NCBI RefSeq assembly: GCF_001687565.2
Contig: NZ_CP016534.2
Coordinates: forward strand, 1,802,501-1,866,500
Length of the DNA: 64,000 nt
Direction: 5' to 3'
Source: Planococcus antarcticus DSM 14505
GTDB taxonomy: Bacteria > Bacillota > Bacilli > Bacillales_A > Planococcaceae
Shown: piece by piece, positions 28,214 to 37,119 of the stretch
Position numbering within the stretch: the stretch's first letter is position 1
Layout of the letters: every line of letters begins with the position of its first letter
Notes under the pieces: generated by a model
Databases searched by the model: none
What the model was told of the DNA's origin: nothing
The model's input: the letters and a program-made list of their open reading frames with translations, nothing else
Translations under genes and position numbers: made by a program

Positions 28214-29188
28214 ATGGGAAGAGATATCTTAGTGAGTGTCGATTGTCTTGCTTATAACCACGAGCATTATATAGCGGAAACCATCGATGGCTTTTTGATG
28301 CAAAAGACGAATTTTAAATTTGAAATTCTAATTCATGATGATGCATCAGTAGATAACACTACTAATATTATTAAAGACTATGAAAAAAAATTTCCAGATA
28401 TAATAAAGCCTATTTATCAAAAAGAAAATCAATTTTCTCAAGGTGCTACGATGCTGCAGGTAAATCAACGGCGAGCCAAGGGGAAATATATGGCTATTTG
28501 TGAAGGGGATGATTATTGGACAGATCCTTATAAATTACAAAAACAGGTGGATTACTTAGAAGCTAATCCGGAATGTGTGTTAAGTGTCCATTCCGCATTT
28601 AAATTCTCTGAAATTCGCAAAAAGATGATTGACAGAGTGAGACCTAGTCGACAGGATAGAATATTTTCCACTGAAGAAGTAATTGAAGGGGGCGGGGAAC
28701 TTTTCCCGACCAATTCTATGGTGTATCGGCGTGAGATGGCCGATCATGTACCTGCCTTCTATTTTGATGCAGGTGTCGGAGACTATCCGCTTACGATTCA
28801 TCTGGCACATAATGGCAGGGTGCATTATATGGATAAAGCAATGTCGGTTTACAGAGTAGACGTAAAAGGGGCTTGGTCTGAAGAGACATTGTCTAACGCC
28901 TCTAAGGAAGTCCAACGACATGAAGAAGTAACAAATTTGCTGGATGCAATAGACAGCCATACAAATTTTCAATACAACAAAACAATTGTTGTGACTAAAA
29001 AGAAAAATCGCTTTTACTTATTAATGAGACAGCGTAGATTCAAAGAAGCCTTCAGTAAAGAATATGCTGAGTTTTACCTGCATAAAGAATTCTTAAAAAG
29101 AAGTATAAAAAAACTCGCAAAAACTAAAACGTATATTAACGGGATAGCAATTTCTTTTACGAGAAAATCAAAAAGAATGCCTTTTTAG
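28214..29188 (+). CDS. Glycosyltransferase family 2 protein
   Basis: The 324-residue protein has a GT-A fold: the N-terminal SVDCLAYNHEHYIAETID, LIHDDASVDNT and the EGDDYWTDPYKLQKQ acidic motif that binds the metal-nucleotide sugar. It should transfer a sugar to a glycan or lipid acceptor on the cytoplasmic side. The C-terminal ~100 residues are basic and helical (LLMRQRRFKEAF), which may contact the membrane. It probably forms a two-gene unit with WbqC, closed by a strong terminator. Confidence 0.88.
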   Translation: MGRDILVSVDCLAYNHEHYIAETIDGFLMQKTNFKFEILIHDDASVDNTTNIIKDYEKKFPDIIKPIYQKENQFSQGATMLQVNQRRAKGKYMAICEGDDYWTDPYKLQKQVDYLEANPECVLSVHSAFKFSEIRKKMIDRVRPSRQDRIFSTEEVIEGGGELFPTNSMVYRREMADHVPAFYFDAGVGDYPLTIHLAHNGRVHYMDKAMSVYRVDVKGAWSEETLSNASKEVQRHEEVTNLLDAIDSHTNFQYNKTIVVTKKKNRFYLLMRQRRFKEAFSKEYAEFYLHKEFLKRSIKKLAKTKTYINGIAISFTRKSKRMPF

Positions 29189-29314
29189 TCAAAAAAAAAA
29201 GAAAAGATATCCCGGCAATGATCAAGCTGGAATATCATTTGAGAAAACTGTACTCTTCAAGTTCCTAGTAAACTTTCCAAAATGTATCTTAAGTAACTAA
29301 AATGTTCTGAAGAG

Positions 29315-29367
29315 AAAAAAAGAGGAAGACAGGTGCTTTTCTATTAGCATTTGTCTTCCTCTTTTTA
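29315..29367 (+). terminator. Terminator after the glycosyltransferase gene
   Basis: AAAAAGAGGAAGACAGGTGCT pairs almost fully with AGCATTTGTCTTCCTCTTTTT; a T tract follows. It lies about 130 bases after the stop. Confidence 0.8.
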
Positions 29368-29943
29368 CATATCCATTTTATTAACTAAAATTTCTTCTCT
29401 AAATTATCATCTTTTGAATCTAAGTTTTGAGAGCGCAAAATAGATTGTATAAATGAATAAATCGAAAAAGGAAGATCTCTTCTTGAAGAATTAAGAAACC
29501 ACAACCAATTCACAGATAACCCCATTCTTTATAAATCAGTTTACAGCACAACGTAAACAGACTCCACTTTCAATCGTTATTTCAAAAGTCAGATGAAGTT
29601 TAGATATGCTAATGAAAGACGTTTTCTATGACGCGAATCCATTCATGATAAATTGTTCAGTTTCTATGGATTTTTACTCAACTTGTTTATCTTTATAATT
29701 TTCGCAGGCGAACGTTTCTTTTTGAAACGAACAGCTTAAAAGACGATCAGATTAGTTGCGATATCTGAAATTCATACCGTTTTATCTACAAAATTAAATT
29801 GACTTTGATTTTACGTTAAAGTCAGATTTTTCACGAACGAAGACCTTTTATAGGTGTACTTAACTGACAAAAGGACCTCTTTATCAACGAAAAAGGTTTA
29901 TCAATTCGGAATCGGACCGGTTTCGAAGATGCACGCAATTTAA
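29368..29943. other. Intergenic region without recognised gene
   Basis: About 580 AT-rich bases with many stops. No protein fragment, RNA gene or operator was recognised. It precedes a truncated ATPase gene, so the missing 5' part of that gene is not present here in recognisable form. Confidence 0.5.
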
Positions 29944-30648
29944 ATGCGATTGTTTTTGATAGAAGTCAATGTTGTCAGTCCTGTATATGTGAATGATAAT
30001 AAACTTAGCTACGATCAACTACAATTTAATGAGTTATTCAAAAGAAGGGAAAACGGTCGTTTTTGTTTTAGTGGAAGAAGAGCTAGCTGGAATGTTTGCT
30101 CTTGCCGATATGGTTCGAGAAACGGCTAAAGGAGCAGTCGCAAAATTGAAAGCACAAGGAATTCATACCATCATGCTGACGGGTGATAATAAGAAAGTGG
30201 CAGATAGGGTAGCAAAACAAGTAGGTATCGACAAAGTTTATGCAGAAGTACTGCCGGATGATAAAGCCAATCAAATCAAAAAGATTAAAGAAAAGGTTGG
30301 AAAGTAACGATGACCGGAAATGGTGTGAATGATGCACCCACACTTGCCACAGCCAATCTTGGAATTGCCATTGGAGCAGGAACAGATGTTGCTATGGAAA
30401 CGGCAGATGTGATACTAGTCCGGAGTAATCCGAACGATGTCGTTGCATTAATCGATTTATCGAAAAAGACTTACCGGAAAATGGTGCAAAATTTATGTTG
30501 GGCCACCGGATACAATATTTTTGCCATTCCATTAGCTGCGGGTGTACTGGCTCCGTGGAGAGTTGTGATAAGTCCAGCGATTGGTGCCGTGCTTATGAGT
30601 TTGAGTACGATTATAGTTGCGATTAATTCAAAACTATTAAATGTGTGA
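29944..30648 (+). pseudogene. copB: CopB-type heavy-metal P-type ATPase, C-terminal remnant with frameshifts
   Basis: Three frames join into the C-terminal third of a P1B-ATPase: YVNDNKLSYDQLQFNEL, then SKEGKTVVFVLVEEELAGM, IMLTGDNKKVADRVAKQVG and VLPDDKANQIKK, then (after 30305) [19 protein letters not shown] and the last two membrane helices. The hinge motif normally reads GDGVNDAP; here the first Asp is Asn. The N-terminus, metal-binding membrane helices and phosphorylation site DKTGT are missing. Such pumps export Cu+/Cu2+ or Ag+. Confidence 0.8.
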
Positions 30649-30917
30649 AATGAATTTTAGTAAGTTTAAGAAAAGTTACGTTGAGGGATCTTGATAAACG
30701 AAATATAGTCGGTTAGAAAACTGTGCCTCATCGTTAGTTAAACCTACCAATGAGAGAACGGTTTTTTATGTACCAAGTTATTGTCAGTGTATATCGCAAT
30801 AGGATGTATGAATATTTACCTATTTATTTTTTCACAATAGATTCTCTATTATTTTCCTGTATTATGTAATAAAAGACTTAAAAAGTTTAGCTTATAATAA
30901 GGAATTGGAAGGGGAAT

Positions 30918-32303
30918 ATGAAGTTGAACTTGAAATCAAAATGGATAGTGACTGGACTTTCATCTGTATTAGCCCTTATCATATGCTTGCCAACAACAGA
31001 TGCGAGTCCATTAAGTGAGCTTGAGCAAAAGCAGCAAGACACTGAACAAAAAAAGAGCGAATTGGATTTTGGAATCAAAGAAAAATCAAATGAAATGAAT
31101 AAAAATCAAACAAAGTTAACTGGGATTAAGAAAGAAATCACAGAACTAACGAACAAAATCTCAGAAGTTGAATTTAAAATTACAGACGTACAAGAAAAAA
31201 TGAACCAAACCCAAATTGAAATTGACACGTTAGAAAAATCAATTGAAGAACTTGAAAAGAAAATTGAAGAACGAACGGAACTTTTACAAGAACGTGCTCG
31301 TGCAATTCAGTTAAGTGGGGGATCGGTGGATTACATAGATGTTTTGCTTGGTGCCAATAGCTTTGTTGATTTTATTGATCGGTTCTCGGCAGTAAATTCG
31401 ATAATAGAAGCAGACCGAGAAATCATGCAACAACAAGCAAAAGATAAAGCGCTTTTAGCTAAACAAAGAACGATTGTGGAAACAAAACTGACTCAACAAA
31501 GAGACAATCAAAGAGAACTTCAGGCACTTACCAATTCACTTGCTGATCAAAAGAATGAACAAGACAGACTCGCAAAAAAGTTAACAACGGAACAGAAACG
31601 TTTAGCAGGAGCAAAGTCTAATCTTGAAGATCAGTTTGAGGAAGAAATAGAAATCAGCGCTGAACTAGAACAACAAATCGCCGCTGAACAGGAACGTCTA
31701 GCTGAGTTGGCTAGGAAAGCTGAAGAAGCGCGTAAGCGGAAATTAGCAGCCGAAAAAAAGCAGCAAAAAGAAGTTGAACAAGCCCGATTAACTGCAGAGC
31801 GCAGAGCGGCAGAGGCAGCAAAAAAAGCTGGTCAAACGAGTACTTCAAACACAGTAAGTCCTATAGTAACTCCACCTGACATAGCTCCAGTAGTTGGCTC
31901 CCCTTTCATTAGCCCGGCTGGTGGCCGACATACTTCAGGATTTGGCGGACGGGATATTGGAGATGGAGCTGAAACGCATTTAGGATATGATATTGCGAAC
32001 GTGACTGGCACACCTATAGTGGCCGCGGCAACTGGATATGTATCCTATGCTGGGGTAATGGATGGCTATGGAAATGTAGTGATTCTTACACATTCGATTG
32101 AAGGACAAACATATGCGACAGTTTATGGTCATATGAGTTCGATCAAGGTTTCGAATGGTCAAGCTGTTTCACAAGGGGAACAAGTTGGAGGGATGGGCAA
32201 TACGGGACGTTCTACAGGAACTCATGTCCACTTTGAAGTTCATATAGGTCCTTGGAATGGTTCACGTTCGAATGCTGTAGATCCAGCCCGATATATAAGA
32301 TAA
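30918..32303 (+). CDS. CwlO-like coiled-coil M23 peptidoglycan endopeptidase
   Basis: The 461-residue exported protein has a signal peptide (about 1-29, hydrophobic core WIVTGLSSVLALIIC), a long coiled coil (about 30-290) of CwlO/EnvC type, a Pro/Ser-rich linker and a C-terminal M23 (LytM) domain. Zn2+ ligands are seen in HLGYDIAN and HVHFEVH. It should cut peptide cross-links in the wall under control of its coiled coil. A SpoIIP-like amidase gene follows after a terminator-like hairpin. AAGGGG precedes the ATG. Confidence 0.9.
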   Translation: MKLNLKSKWIVTGLSSVLALIICLPTTDASPLSELEQKQQDTEQKKSELDFGIKEKSNEMNKNQTKLTGIKKEITELTNKISEVEFKITDVQEKMNQTQIEIDTLEKSIEELEKKIEERTELLQERARAIQLSGGSVDYIDVLLGANSFVDFIDRFSAVNSIIEADREIMQQQAKDKALLAKQRTIVETKLTQQRDNQRELQALTNSLADQKNEQDRLAKKLTTEQKRLAGAKSNLEDQFEEEIEISAELEQQIAAEQERLAELARKAEEARKRKLAAEKKQQKEVEQARLTAERRAAEAAKKAGQTSTSNTVSPIVTPPDIAPVVGSPFISPAGGRHTSGFGGRDIGDGAETHLGYDIANVTGTPIVAAATGYVSYAGVMDGYGNVVILTHSIEGQTYATVYGHMSSIKVSNGQAVSQGEQVGGMGNTGRSTGTHVHFEVHIGPWNGSRSNAVDPARYIR

Positions 32304-32307
32304 CCCT

Positions 32308-32348
32308 AAAAGCAATCGGCATAGCAGGAAATGCTGATTGCTTTTTTT
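32308..32348 (+). terminator. Terminator after the M23 peptidase gene
   Basis: AAAGCAATCGGCAT pairs with ATGCTGATTGCTTT around AGCAGGAA; T8 follows. It lies just past the stop codon. Confidence 0.85.
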
Positions 32349-32378
32349 CTAAGAAATTGAATGTAGAGAGGTGAAACT

Positions 32379-33455
32379 ATGTCATCAAAAAATAAAGAGT
32401 ATACTGAAAAGACCAAAAATAAAAAATCTAAATTAACTGATTTATTATATTTAGCACTTGCTCTCTCGACTAGTTTACTGATTGTAGCTTTGGCATTTAT
32501 TTACTTCAATATAAAACAAAATGCCAGTGGAAATTCCGTGGCGGATAAATTGGAATCCCAAGCTACAGCTGATTCGGGTGCATCAAATTTCTATTTTGAA
32601 TTTCTCAAACCAGAAAATGGAACATCTGCTTCTCCAGAAACCATACTTAGCCCAGACCAAGTTTCAATGCTGCACATAGGGCAGCCAACAAGAGACGAAT
32701 TTCAACCTTCCATGAAAGACTTGCTTAAAGAAAGAGATCTATCATCAGAGAATATCGAAGAATTGGTTGATAATATAACGTCTGGAAATAAGATTGACAC
32801 CGGGCATTCTACTTTCGGAAAAAACGTCATTTACATCTATCACTCTCATAGTAGAGAATCTTTTTTGCCGTATTTAAAAAAGACAAATCAACCAGAAGAT
32901 GCTTATCACTCTAAGGCTAATATCACTTTGGTCGGAGAGATGTTAGGGAAAGCTCTGGAACGAAGAGGACTAGGAACGACAGTCAATTCCACTGATATTG
33001 TCCAAGAGCTAGATTCAAAAGGATTAAACTATGGTCGTTCTTATTTTTTATCGGGAGAACATGTAAAGGCGGCTCAAAAGGAAAATCGAAACTTGGAAAT
33101 TTTCTTAGATATCCACCGGGATTCATTGCGGAAAAATTCTACTACTGTAGAACTAAATAATGAAGATTATGCGCGTCTGCTGTTTGTTGTTGGCACAAGC
33201 CACAAAGAATTCGCTAAAAACCTTGCATTCACAAAAGAGTTGCATCAACAGCTTGAAACTCAATATCCCGGGTTATCCAAAGGAACACTTGAAAAAGACA
33301 GCAGTCAAGGGAACGGTGTCTACAATCAGAACTTGTCTCCTAACTCGGTTATTGTTGAAATTGGCGGAGTCGATAATACGGTAGAAGAACTTCACCGGAC
33401 AGTCGAAGCCTTGGCCGATGTGTTAAGTAATTACTACTGGCATGAAGAACAATAA
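32379..33455 (+). CDS. spoIIP: SpoIIP-like N-acetylmuramoyl-L-alanine amidase
   Basis: The 358-residue protein has an N-terminal membrane anchor (about residues 23-45) and an extracytoplasmic SpoIIP domain with YIYHSHSRESFLPYL, DIHRDS and VYNQNLSPNSVIVEIGG motifs, which hold the metal-binding His and Glu residues. In spore formers SpoIIP degrades septal peptidoglycan during engulfment together with SpoIID. No other sporulation gene is seen here; a role in general wall hydrolysis with the neighbouring M23 enzyme is equally possible. Confidence 0.85.
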   Translation: MSSKNKEYTEKTKNKKSKLTDLLYLALALSTSLLIVALAFIYFNIKQNASGNSVADKLESQATADSGASNFYFEFLKPENGTSASPETILSPDQVSMLHIGQPTRDEFQPSMKDLLKERDLSSENIEELVDNITSGNKIDTGHSTFGKNVIYIYHSHSRESFLPYLKKTNQPEDAYHSKANITLVGEMLGKALERRGLGTTVNSTDIVQELDSKGLNYGRSYFLSGEHVKAAQKENRNLEIFLDIHRDSLRKNSTTVELNNEDYARLLFVVGTSHKEFAKNLAFTKELHQQLETQYPGLSKGTLEKDSSQGNGVYNQNLSPNSVIVEIGGVDNTVEELHRTVEALADVLSNYYWHEEQ

Positions 33456-33488
33456 GAAGACGTTCGAAATTATGTAAAAATATACTGA

Positions 33489-33540
33489 ATCGCACCACCA
33501 TTGTTAGAAATCACTCTAACAGTGGTGGTGCGATTTTTTG
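33489..33540 (+). terminator. Terminator after spoIIP-like gene
   Basis: ATCGCACCACCA and TGGTGGTGCGAT form the outer stem, TTGTTAGA and TCTAACAG the inner one; T6 follows. The stem is about 19 base pairs. Confidence 0.9.
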
Positions 33541-33707
33541 ATAAAAGACTAATTTGCGACGTTTAGAAGATCATTCTTACTGCCGCTGCAGTTCTTCGAT
33601 GCATCAAACAGCAAAGCACAAAAGTAATCAAGTGGCCACTTTTTGGACTATATAGTGGTAGTTTAATAAAAATAGATAAAATATTTTTCCATAATTCTAA
33701 AAAATGG

Positions 33708-33735
33708 TTGAATTTATTTCCTTACCCTTTATAAT
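33708..33735 (+). promoter_or_regulatory. Candidate sigma-A promoter of the sugar-acid block
   Basis: TTGAAT, a 16-base spacer and a perfect TATAAT lie about 150 bases before the KduD-like gene. Just downstream (about 33742-33755) is TGGAAGGGTTTACA, which matches the CcpA cre consensus except at two positions; catabolite control is therefore possible but unproven. Confidence 0.5.
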
Positions 33736-33884
33736 GAAGCTTATGGAAGGGTTTACATTCTGAACTTTCAGTTATGAAATGCCAATAAACAAAGCAATCT
33801 AGGAGCTTTGCTTAACTGAAAAGCAAGTCGGAATTTATTTCCACGAAGTACGTTGGCAGCATGTTGATAGTACAGAAAAAACGG

Positions 33885-34667
33885 ATGACAGAAAGTAGGG
33901 GTTTCATTATCAAGCATTCACTTTTTGATCTGACAGGGAAGACTGCTGTTATCACAGGCGGCAACCGGGGACTAGGGAAAGAAATTTCTCTTGGACTCGC
34001 GAGAGCAGGTGCAGATATCATCGTCGTCGCAAGAAAGATTGACGAAGAGGTCCTTGAAGAAATTCGAAAGCTCGGCGTGAAAGCGGGGAAAGTGGAATTC
34101 GATTTGCTGAATTTTGAGCAATACGGCGAATTGTTGGAGCGCTGTACACAGGTGACTGGAAGTATTGACATCCTGGTCAATAACGCGGGTGTGCAAAAGC
34201 GGCATGATTCGACGGAATTTCCGAAGAAAGACTGGGATTTTGTCATGGACCTCAATGCCAATGCATCGTTTTTTATGTGCCAGACATTCGGTGCGCATAT
34301 GTTGGAAAATGGCGGAGGCAAAATCATTAATTTGGCTTCGCTGCTGTCCTACCAAGGCGGCCTACGAGTTGCCGCTTATGCGGCGAGCAAAGGAGCGGTG
34401 ATTCAATTCACGAAATCCTTGGCGAATGAATGGGCGCATCGCGGCGTCAACGTCAATGCCATCGCTCCGGGTTACATGGACACGGAGATGAATACAGCAT
34501 TGCTGGCAGACGAAACGCGGAACCGGCAGATTCTTGAACGTATTCCGGCCGGACGATGGGGGAAACCCGAGGACATGCAGGGAGCGGCAGTATTTCTAGC
34601 TTCGGCTGCATCGGATTATCTCCATGGCATAACGATTCCCGTTGATGGTGGTTGGCTGGGAAGATGA
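33885..34667 (+). CDS. kduD: KduD-like 2-dehydro-3-deoxy-D-gluconate 5-dehydrogenase (SDR)
   Basis: The SDR (about 260 residues) has TGGNRGLGKE, NNAGVQKRHDS, the Ser region NLASLLSYQG, AYAASKGA and GYMDTEMNTALL plus ERIPAGRWG, a set typical of KduD. KduD interconverts 3-deoxy-hexosulosonate (DK-II) and KDG with NADH. The start is uncertain: 33861 or 33885 have weak sites; a better AGTAGGGG precedes an ATT/ATC codon where homologs usually begin. It opens the sugar-acid block; the short Gnd gene lies 110 bases downstream. Confidence 0.82.
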   Translation: MTESRGFIIKHSLFDLTGKTAVITGGNRGLGKEISLGLARAGADIIVVARKIDEEVLEEIRKLGVKAGKVEFDLLNFEQYGELLERCTQVTGSIDILVNNAGVQKRHDSTEFPKKDWDFVMDLNANASFFMCQTFGAHMLENGGGKIINLASLLSYQGGLRVAAYAASKGAVIQFTKSLANEWAHRGVNVNAIAPGYMDTEMNTALLADETRNRQILERIPAGRWGKPEDMQGAAVFLASAASDYLHGITIPVDGGWLGR

Positions 34668-34777
34668 TTTTATGAAACAGTAAAACAGCAAGAATTTTTT
34701 GAGATTGACCACTGCATACTATGAATTTTGATGAGTATCAAAAATGGTTTTGAAGTAAAAAGAAAGGGGTTACGTAT

Positions 34778-35674
34778 ATGAAATTAGCAATGATAGGTAT
34801 TGGAAAGATGGGGTATAACCTGGCGTTGAATATGATGGACAATGGTCACGAAGTGGTTGCGTATGATGCAAACAGCGAGCAAGTTGATAAAATTGTTGCA
34901 GATGGCGCGATTGGTGCAAATAGTCTGGAAGAAGTTGTTCAACAATTGGAAAAACCACGTGTTCTGATGATGCTGGTGCCGCACGGCGAGATTACGGAAA
35001 ATGTCATTGCGACATTAAAACCGCTTCTAGACGAAGGCGACATCATCATTGACGGAGGAAACTCTAATTACAAAGAATCAGTGAGACTGGGTGAGAGCCT
35101 GAAAGAAAACGGTATACACTTTATGGATTGCGGAACGAGCGGCGGAATTTCCGGTGCGCGCGAAGGAATCTGTACGATGATTGGCGGGGATCCGGTGGCA
35201 TTCAAAATCATCGAACCGGTCATCAAAGATGTATCTGTCGAAAACGGTTATTTCTATACTGGTGAACTTGGTAGCGGACATTTCCTTAAAATGATCCATA
35301 ACGGCATCGAATATGGCATGATGCAGGCGATGGCTGAAGGCTTTGATATTCTCGAAAAGAGTAATTACGATTACGACTTGGAAGGCGTAGCGAAAGTTTG
35401 GAACAATGGTTCCGTCGTTCGATCTTGGCTGATGGAATTGATTGAAAATGCATTTTCAAAAGATCCAAAACTGGAAGAAATTCGCGGCGTCATGAACTCT
35501 TCAGGGGAAGGGAAATGGACGGTCGAAACGGCGCTTGATCTTCAAGTGCCGGCTCCGGTCATCACGATGTCCCTATTGATGCGCTATCGTTCACTCGAAG
35601 ACGATACCTTTACCGGTAAAGTCGTAGCAGCGCTTCGCAATGAATTCGGCGGCCACGACGTCGTCAAAAAATAA
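34778..35674 (+). CDS. gnd: 6-phosphogluconate dehydrogenase, short (GntZ/YqeC-like) form
   Basis: The 298-residue protein has the NAD(P)-binding IGIGKMGYNLALNM, IDGGNSNYKESVRLG, CGTSGGISGAREG and the catalytic-lysine region FLKMIHNGIEYGMMQ. This is the short decarboxylating 6-phosphogluconate dehydrogenase, about 170 residues shorter than classic Gnd; many members use NAD+. It turns 6-phosphogluconate into ribulose 5-phosphate and CO2. The rpiA gene at the end of the same block would take that product further. AAAGGGG precedes the ATG. Confidence 0.88.
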   Translation: MKLAMIGIGKMGYNLALNMMDNGHEVVAYDANSEQVDKIVADGAIGANSLEEVVQQLEKPRVLMMLVPHGEITENVIATLKPLLDEGDIIIDGGNSNYKESVRLGESLKENGIHFMDCGTSGGISGAREGICTMIGGDPVAFKIIEPVIKDVSVENGYFYTGELGSGHFLKMIHNGIEYGMMQAMAEGFDILEKSNYDYDLEGVAKVWNNGSVVRSWLMELIENAFSKDPKLEEIRGVMNSSGEGKWTVETALDLQVPAPVITMSLLMRYRSLEDDTFTGKVVAALRNEFGGHDVVKK

Positions 35675-35738
35675 AAAGGGTTACACAAGTTTCATCAAAT
35701 AAAAAGGGTTACAAATTTTTCACCAAATAAAAACATGG
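35669..35738. repeat. Short tandem repeat before dctP, 28-bp unit
   Basis: Two copies of a 28-base unit beginning AAATAAAAAGGGTTACA (35669-35696 and 35697-35724, 24 of 28 bases the same) are followed by a partial third. It fills the spacer between gnd and dctP. A role in spacing or RNA processing is possible but unproven. Confidence 0.6.
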
Positions 35739-35754
35739 AAAAGGGGAAACTAAC

Positions 35755-36810
35755 ATGAAAAAGATTTTTTCTTTATTCGTATTGGCTATGATGGTATTGG
35801 TTCTTGCAGCATGCGGAGGCGGCAACGACGAAGCAGCTGAAGGTTCTGGAAGCGAAGGCGAGGGTTCAGGCGAAACCAAAACAATCCGCGCAGGTATCGG
35901 CCTTAACGATTCACACCCACAGTACTTAGCATTATTGAAGTGGAAAGAAATTGTGGAAGAAAAAACTGACGGCGCGATTAAAGTTGAAACTTACCACAGC
36001 AGCCAATTGGGCGATGACCGCGCAATGACTGAAGCGTTGCAACTCGGTTCACAGGAAGTAACAATTCCTTCTACAGCACCAATCGCTAACTTTGTACCAG
36101 AATTCAGTGTATTTGATTTCCCATTCTTGTTCCCGAACGAACAAGTTGCGGATAAAGTATTGGACGGCGAAGTTGGACAAAAATTCCTTGATAAATTGGA
36201 AGATCAGAACCTTGTTGGCCTTGCTTACTGGGAAAACGGATTCCGTGACATCACGAATAACGAACGTCCAATCGAATCAGCAAGCGATTTCGAAGGCTTG
36301 AAACTTCGTACAATGGAAAATCAGTTACATCTTGACGCTTTCGACGCGCTTGGAGCTAACCCGACGCCAATGGCATTCGGTGAATTGTTCACAGCAATGC
36401 AGCAAGGTACAGTCGATGGACAGGAAAACCCCATCCCGACAATCTATCTGCAAGGTTTCTATGAAGTTCAGGATTACGTTTCTGCAACACATCACATATA
36501 CAGCCCGTTCGTATTCTTAATGAGCAAAGAATTTTTTGATGGATTGACTGAAGAGCAACAAACAATCGTAACAGAAGCGGCTGTTGAAGCTGGAGAGCTT
36601 AACCGTGAACTAAACCGTGAAGCGACCGCACAAAACGTTGAAGACTTGAAAGCTGAAGGCATGAACTACAACGAAGTAACTCCAGAAGCACGCCAGGAAA
36701 TGGTTGAAATCGTTCAGCCTGTTCTTGACGAGTACGCAGAACAAATTGGTCAAGAAACTGTTCAGGAAGTCTATGATGCAATCGAAGCTGCTGAAGCAGA
36801 GTTAGAGTAA
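35755..36810 (+). CDS. dctP: TRAP transporter solute-binding lipoprotein (DctP family)
   Basis: The 351-residue protein has a lipoprotein signal with lipobox LAAC (Cys at residue 20), an acidic linker and a DctP-family binding domain. Typical stretches are SSQLGDDRAMTEALQLG, GLKLRTMENQLHLDAFDAL, and ELFTAMQQGTVDGQENP; the conserved Arg in LRTM should bind the carboxylate of an organic or sugar acid. It feeds the DctQM membrane complex encoded next. A terminator-like hairpin directly after it would keep DctP expression above that of the membrane subunits. Confidence 0.92.
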   Translation: MKKIFSLFVLAMMVLVLAACGGGNDEAAEGSGSEGEGSGETKTIRAGIGLNDSHPQYLALLKWKEIVEEKTDGAIKVETYHSSQLGDDRAMTEALQLGSQEVTIPSTAPIANFVPEFSVFDFPFLFPNEQVADKVLDGEVGQKFLDKLEDQNLVGLAYWENGFRDITNNERPIESASDFEGLKLRTMENQLHLDAFDALGANPTPMAFGELFTAMQQGTVDGQENPIPTIYLQGFYEVQDYVSATHHIYSPFVFLMSKEFFDGLTEEQQTIVTEAAVEAGELNRELNREATAQNVEDLKAEGMNYNEVTPEARQEMVEIVQPVLDEYAEQIGQETVQEVYDAIEAAEAELE

Positions 36811-36818
36811 TAAATAAT

Positions 36819-36862
36819 AAACGGCTTTGAGGGAGGATTTTTTCCTCAAAGCCGTTTTCTTG
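36819..36862 (+). terminator. Hairpin between dctP and dctQ (partial terminator)
   Basis: AACGGCTTTGAGG pairs with CCTCAAAGCCGTT around a T-rich loop, then TTCTTG. It lies 9 bases after the dctP stop and inside the operon, so it may allow partial read-through. Confidence 0.8.
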
Positions 36863-36894
36863 CTATTTAGCATGTACAAAAGAATTGTTCATTT

Positions 36895-37065
36895 AAATAA
36901 GAGGAAAGAGATCGCTCCAAACGGACGATTTCCGCTTTATGTTTAAGTATATGTAAGTAGATTTGGAGCAAAACAGCGAAGGAAATCGTACTGCTCCTGT
37001 AGCGTTCCACGTTTCGTTGCGAAGTTGTTTTGCGGAATATCGATGGGGAGTTTTATTTTAGCCAC
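36895..37065. repeat. Diverged copy of the dispersed repeat between dctP and dctQ (copy C)
   Basis: ATCGCTCCAAACGGACG resembles the outer part of copies A and B, and CTGCTCCTGTAGCG followed by CGTTGCGAAG resembles the common core. The ends are worn and no clear terminal repeats remain. It separates the binding-protein gene from the membrane-subunit genes. Confidence 0.45.
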
Positions 37066-37119
37066 AAAACCTTCCCCCCCCTATAAACATATAAATACTT
37101 ATTGACAAAGGAGACCAAC

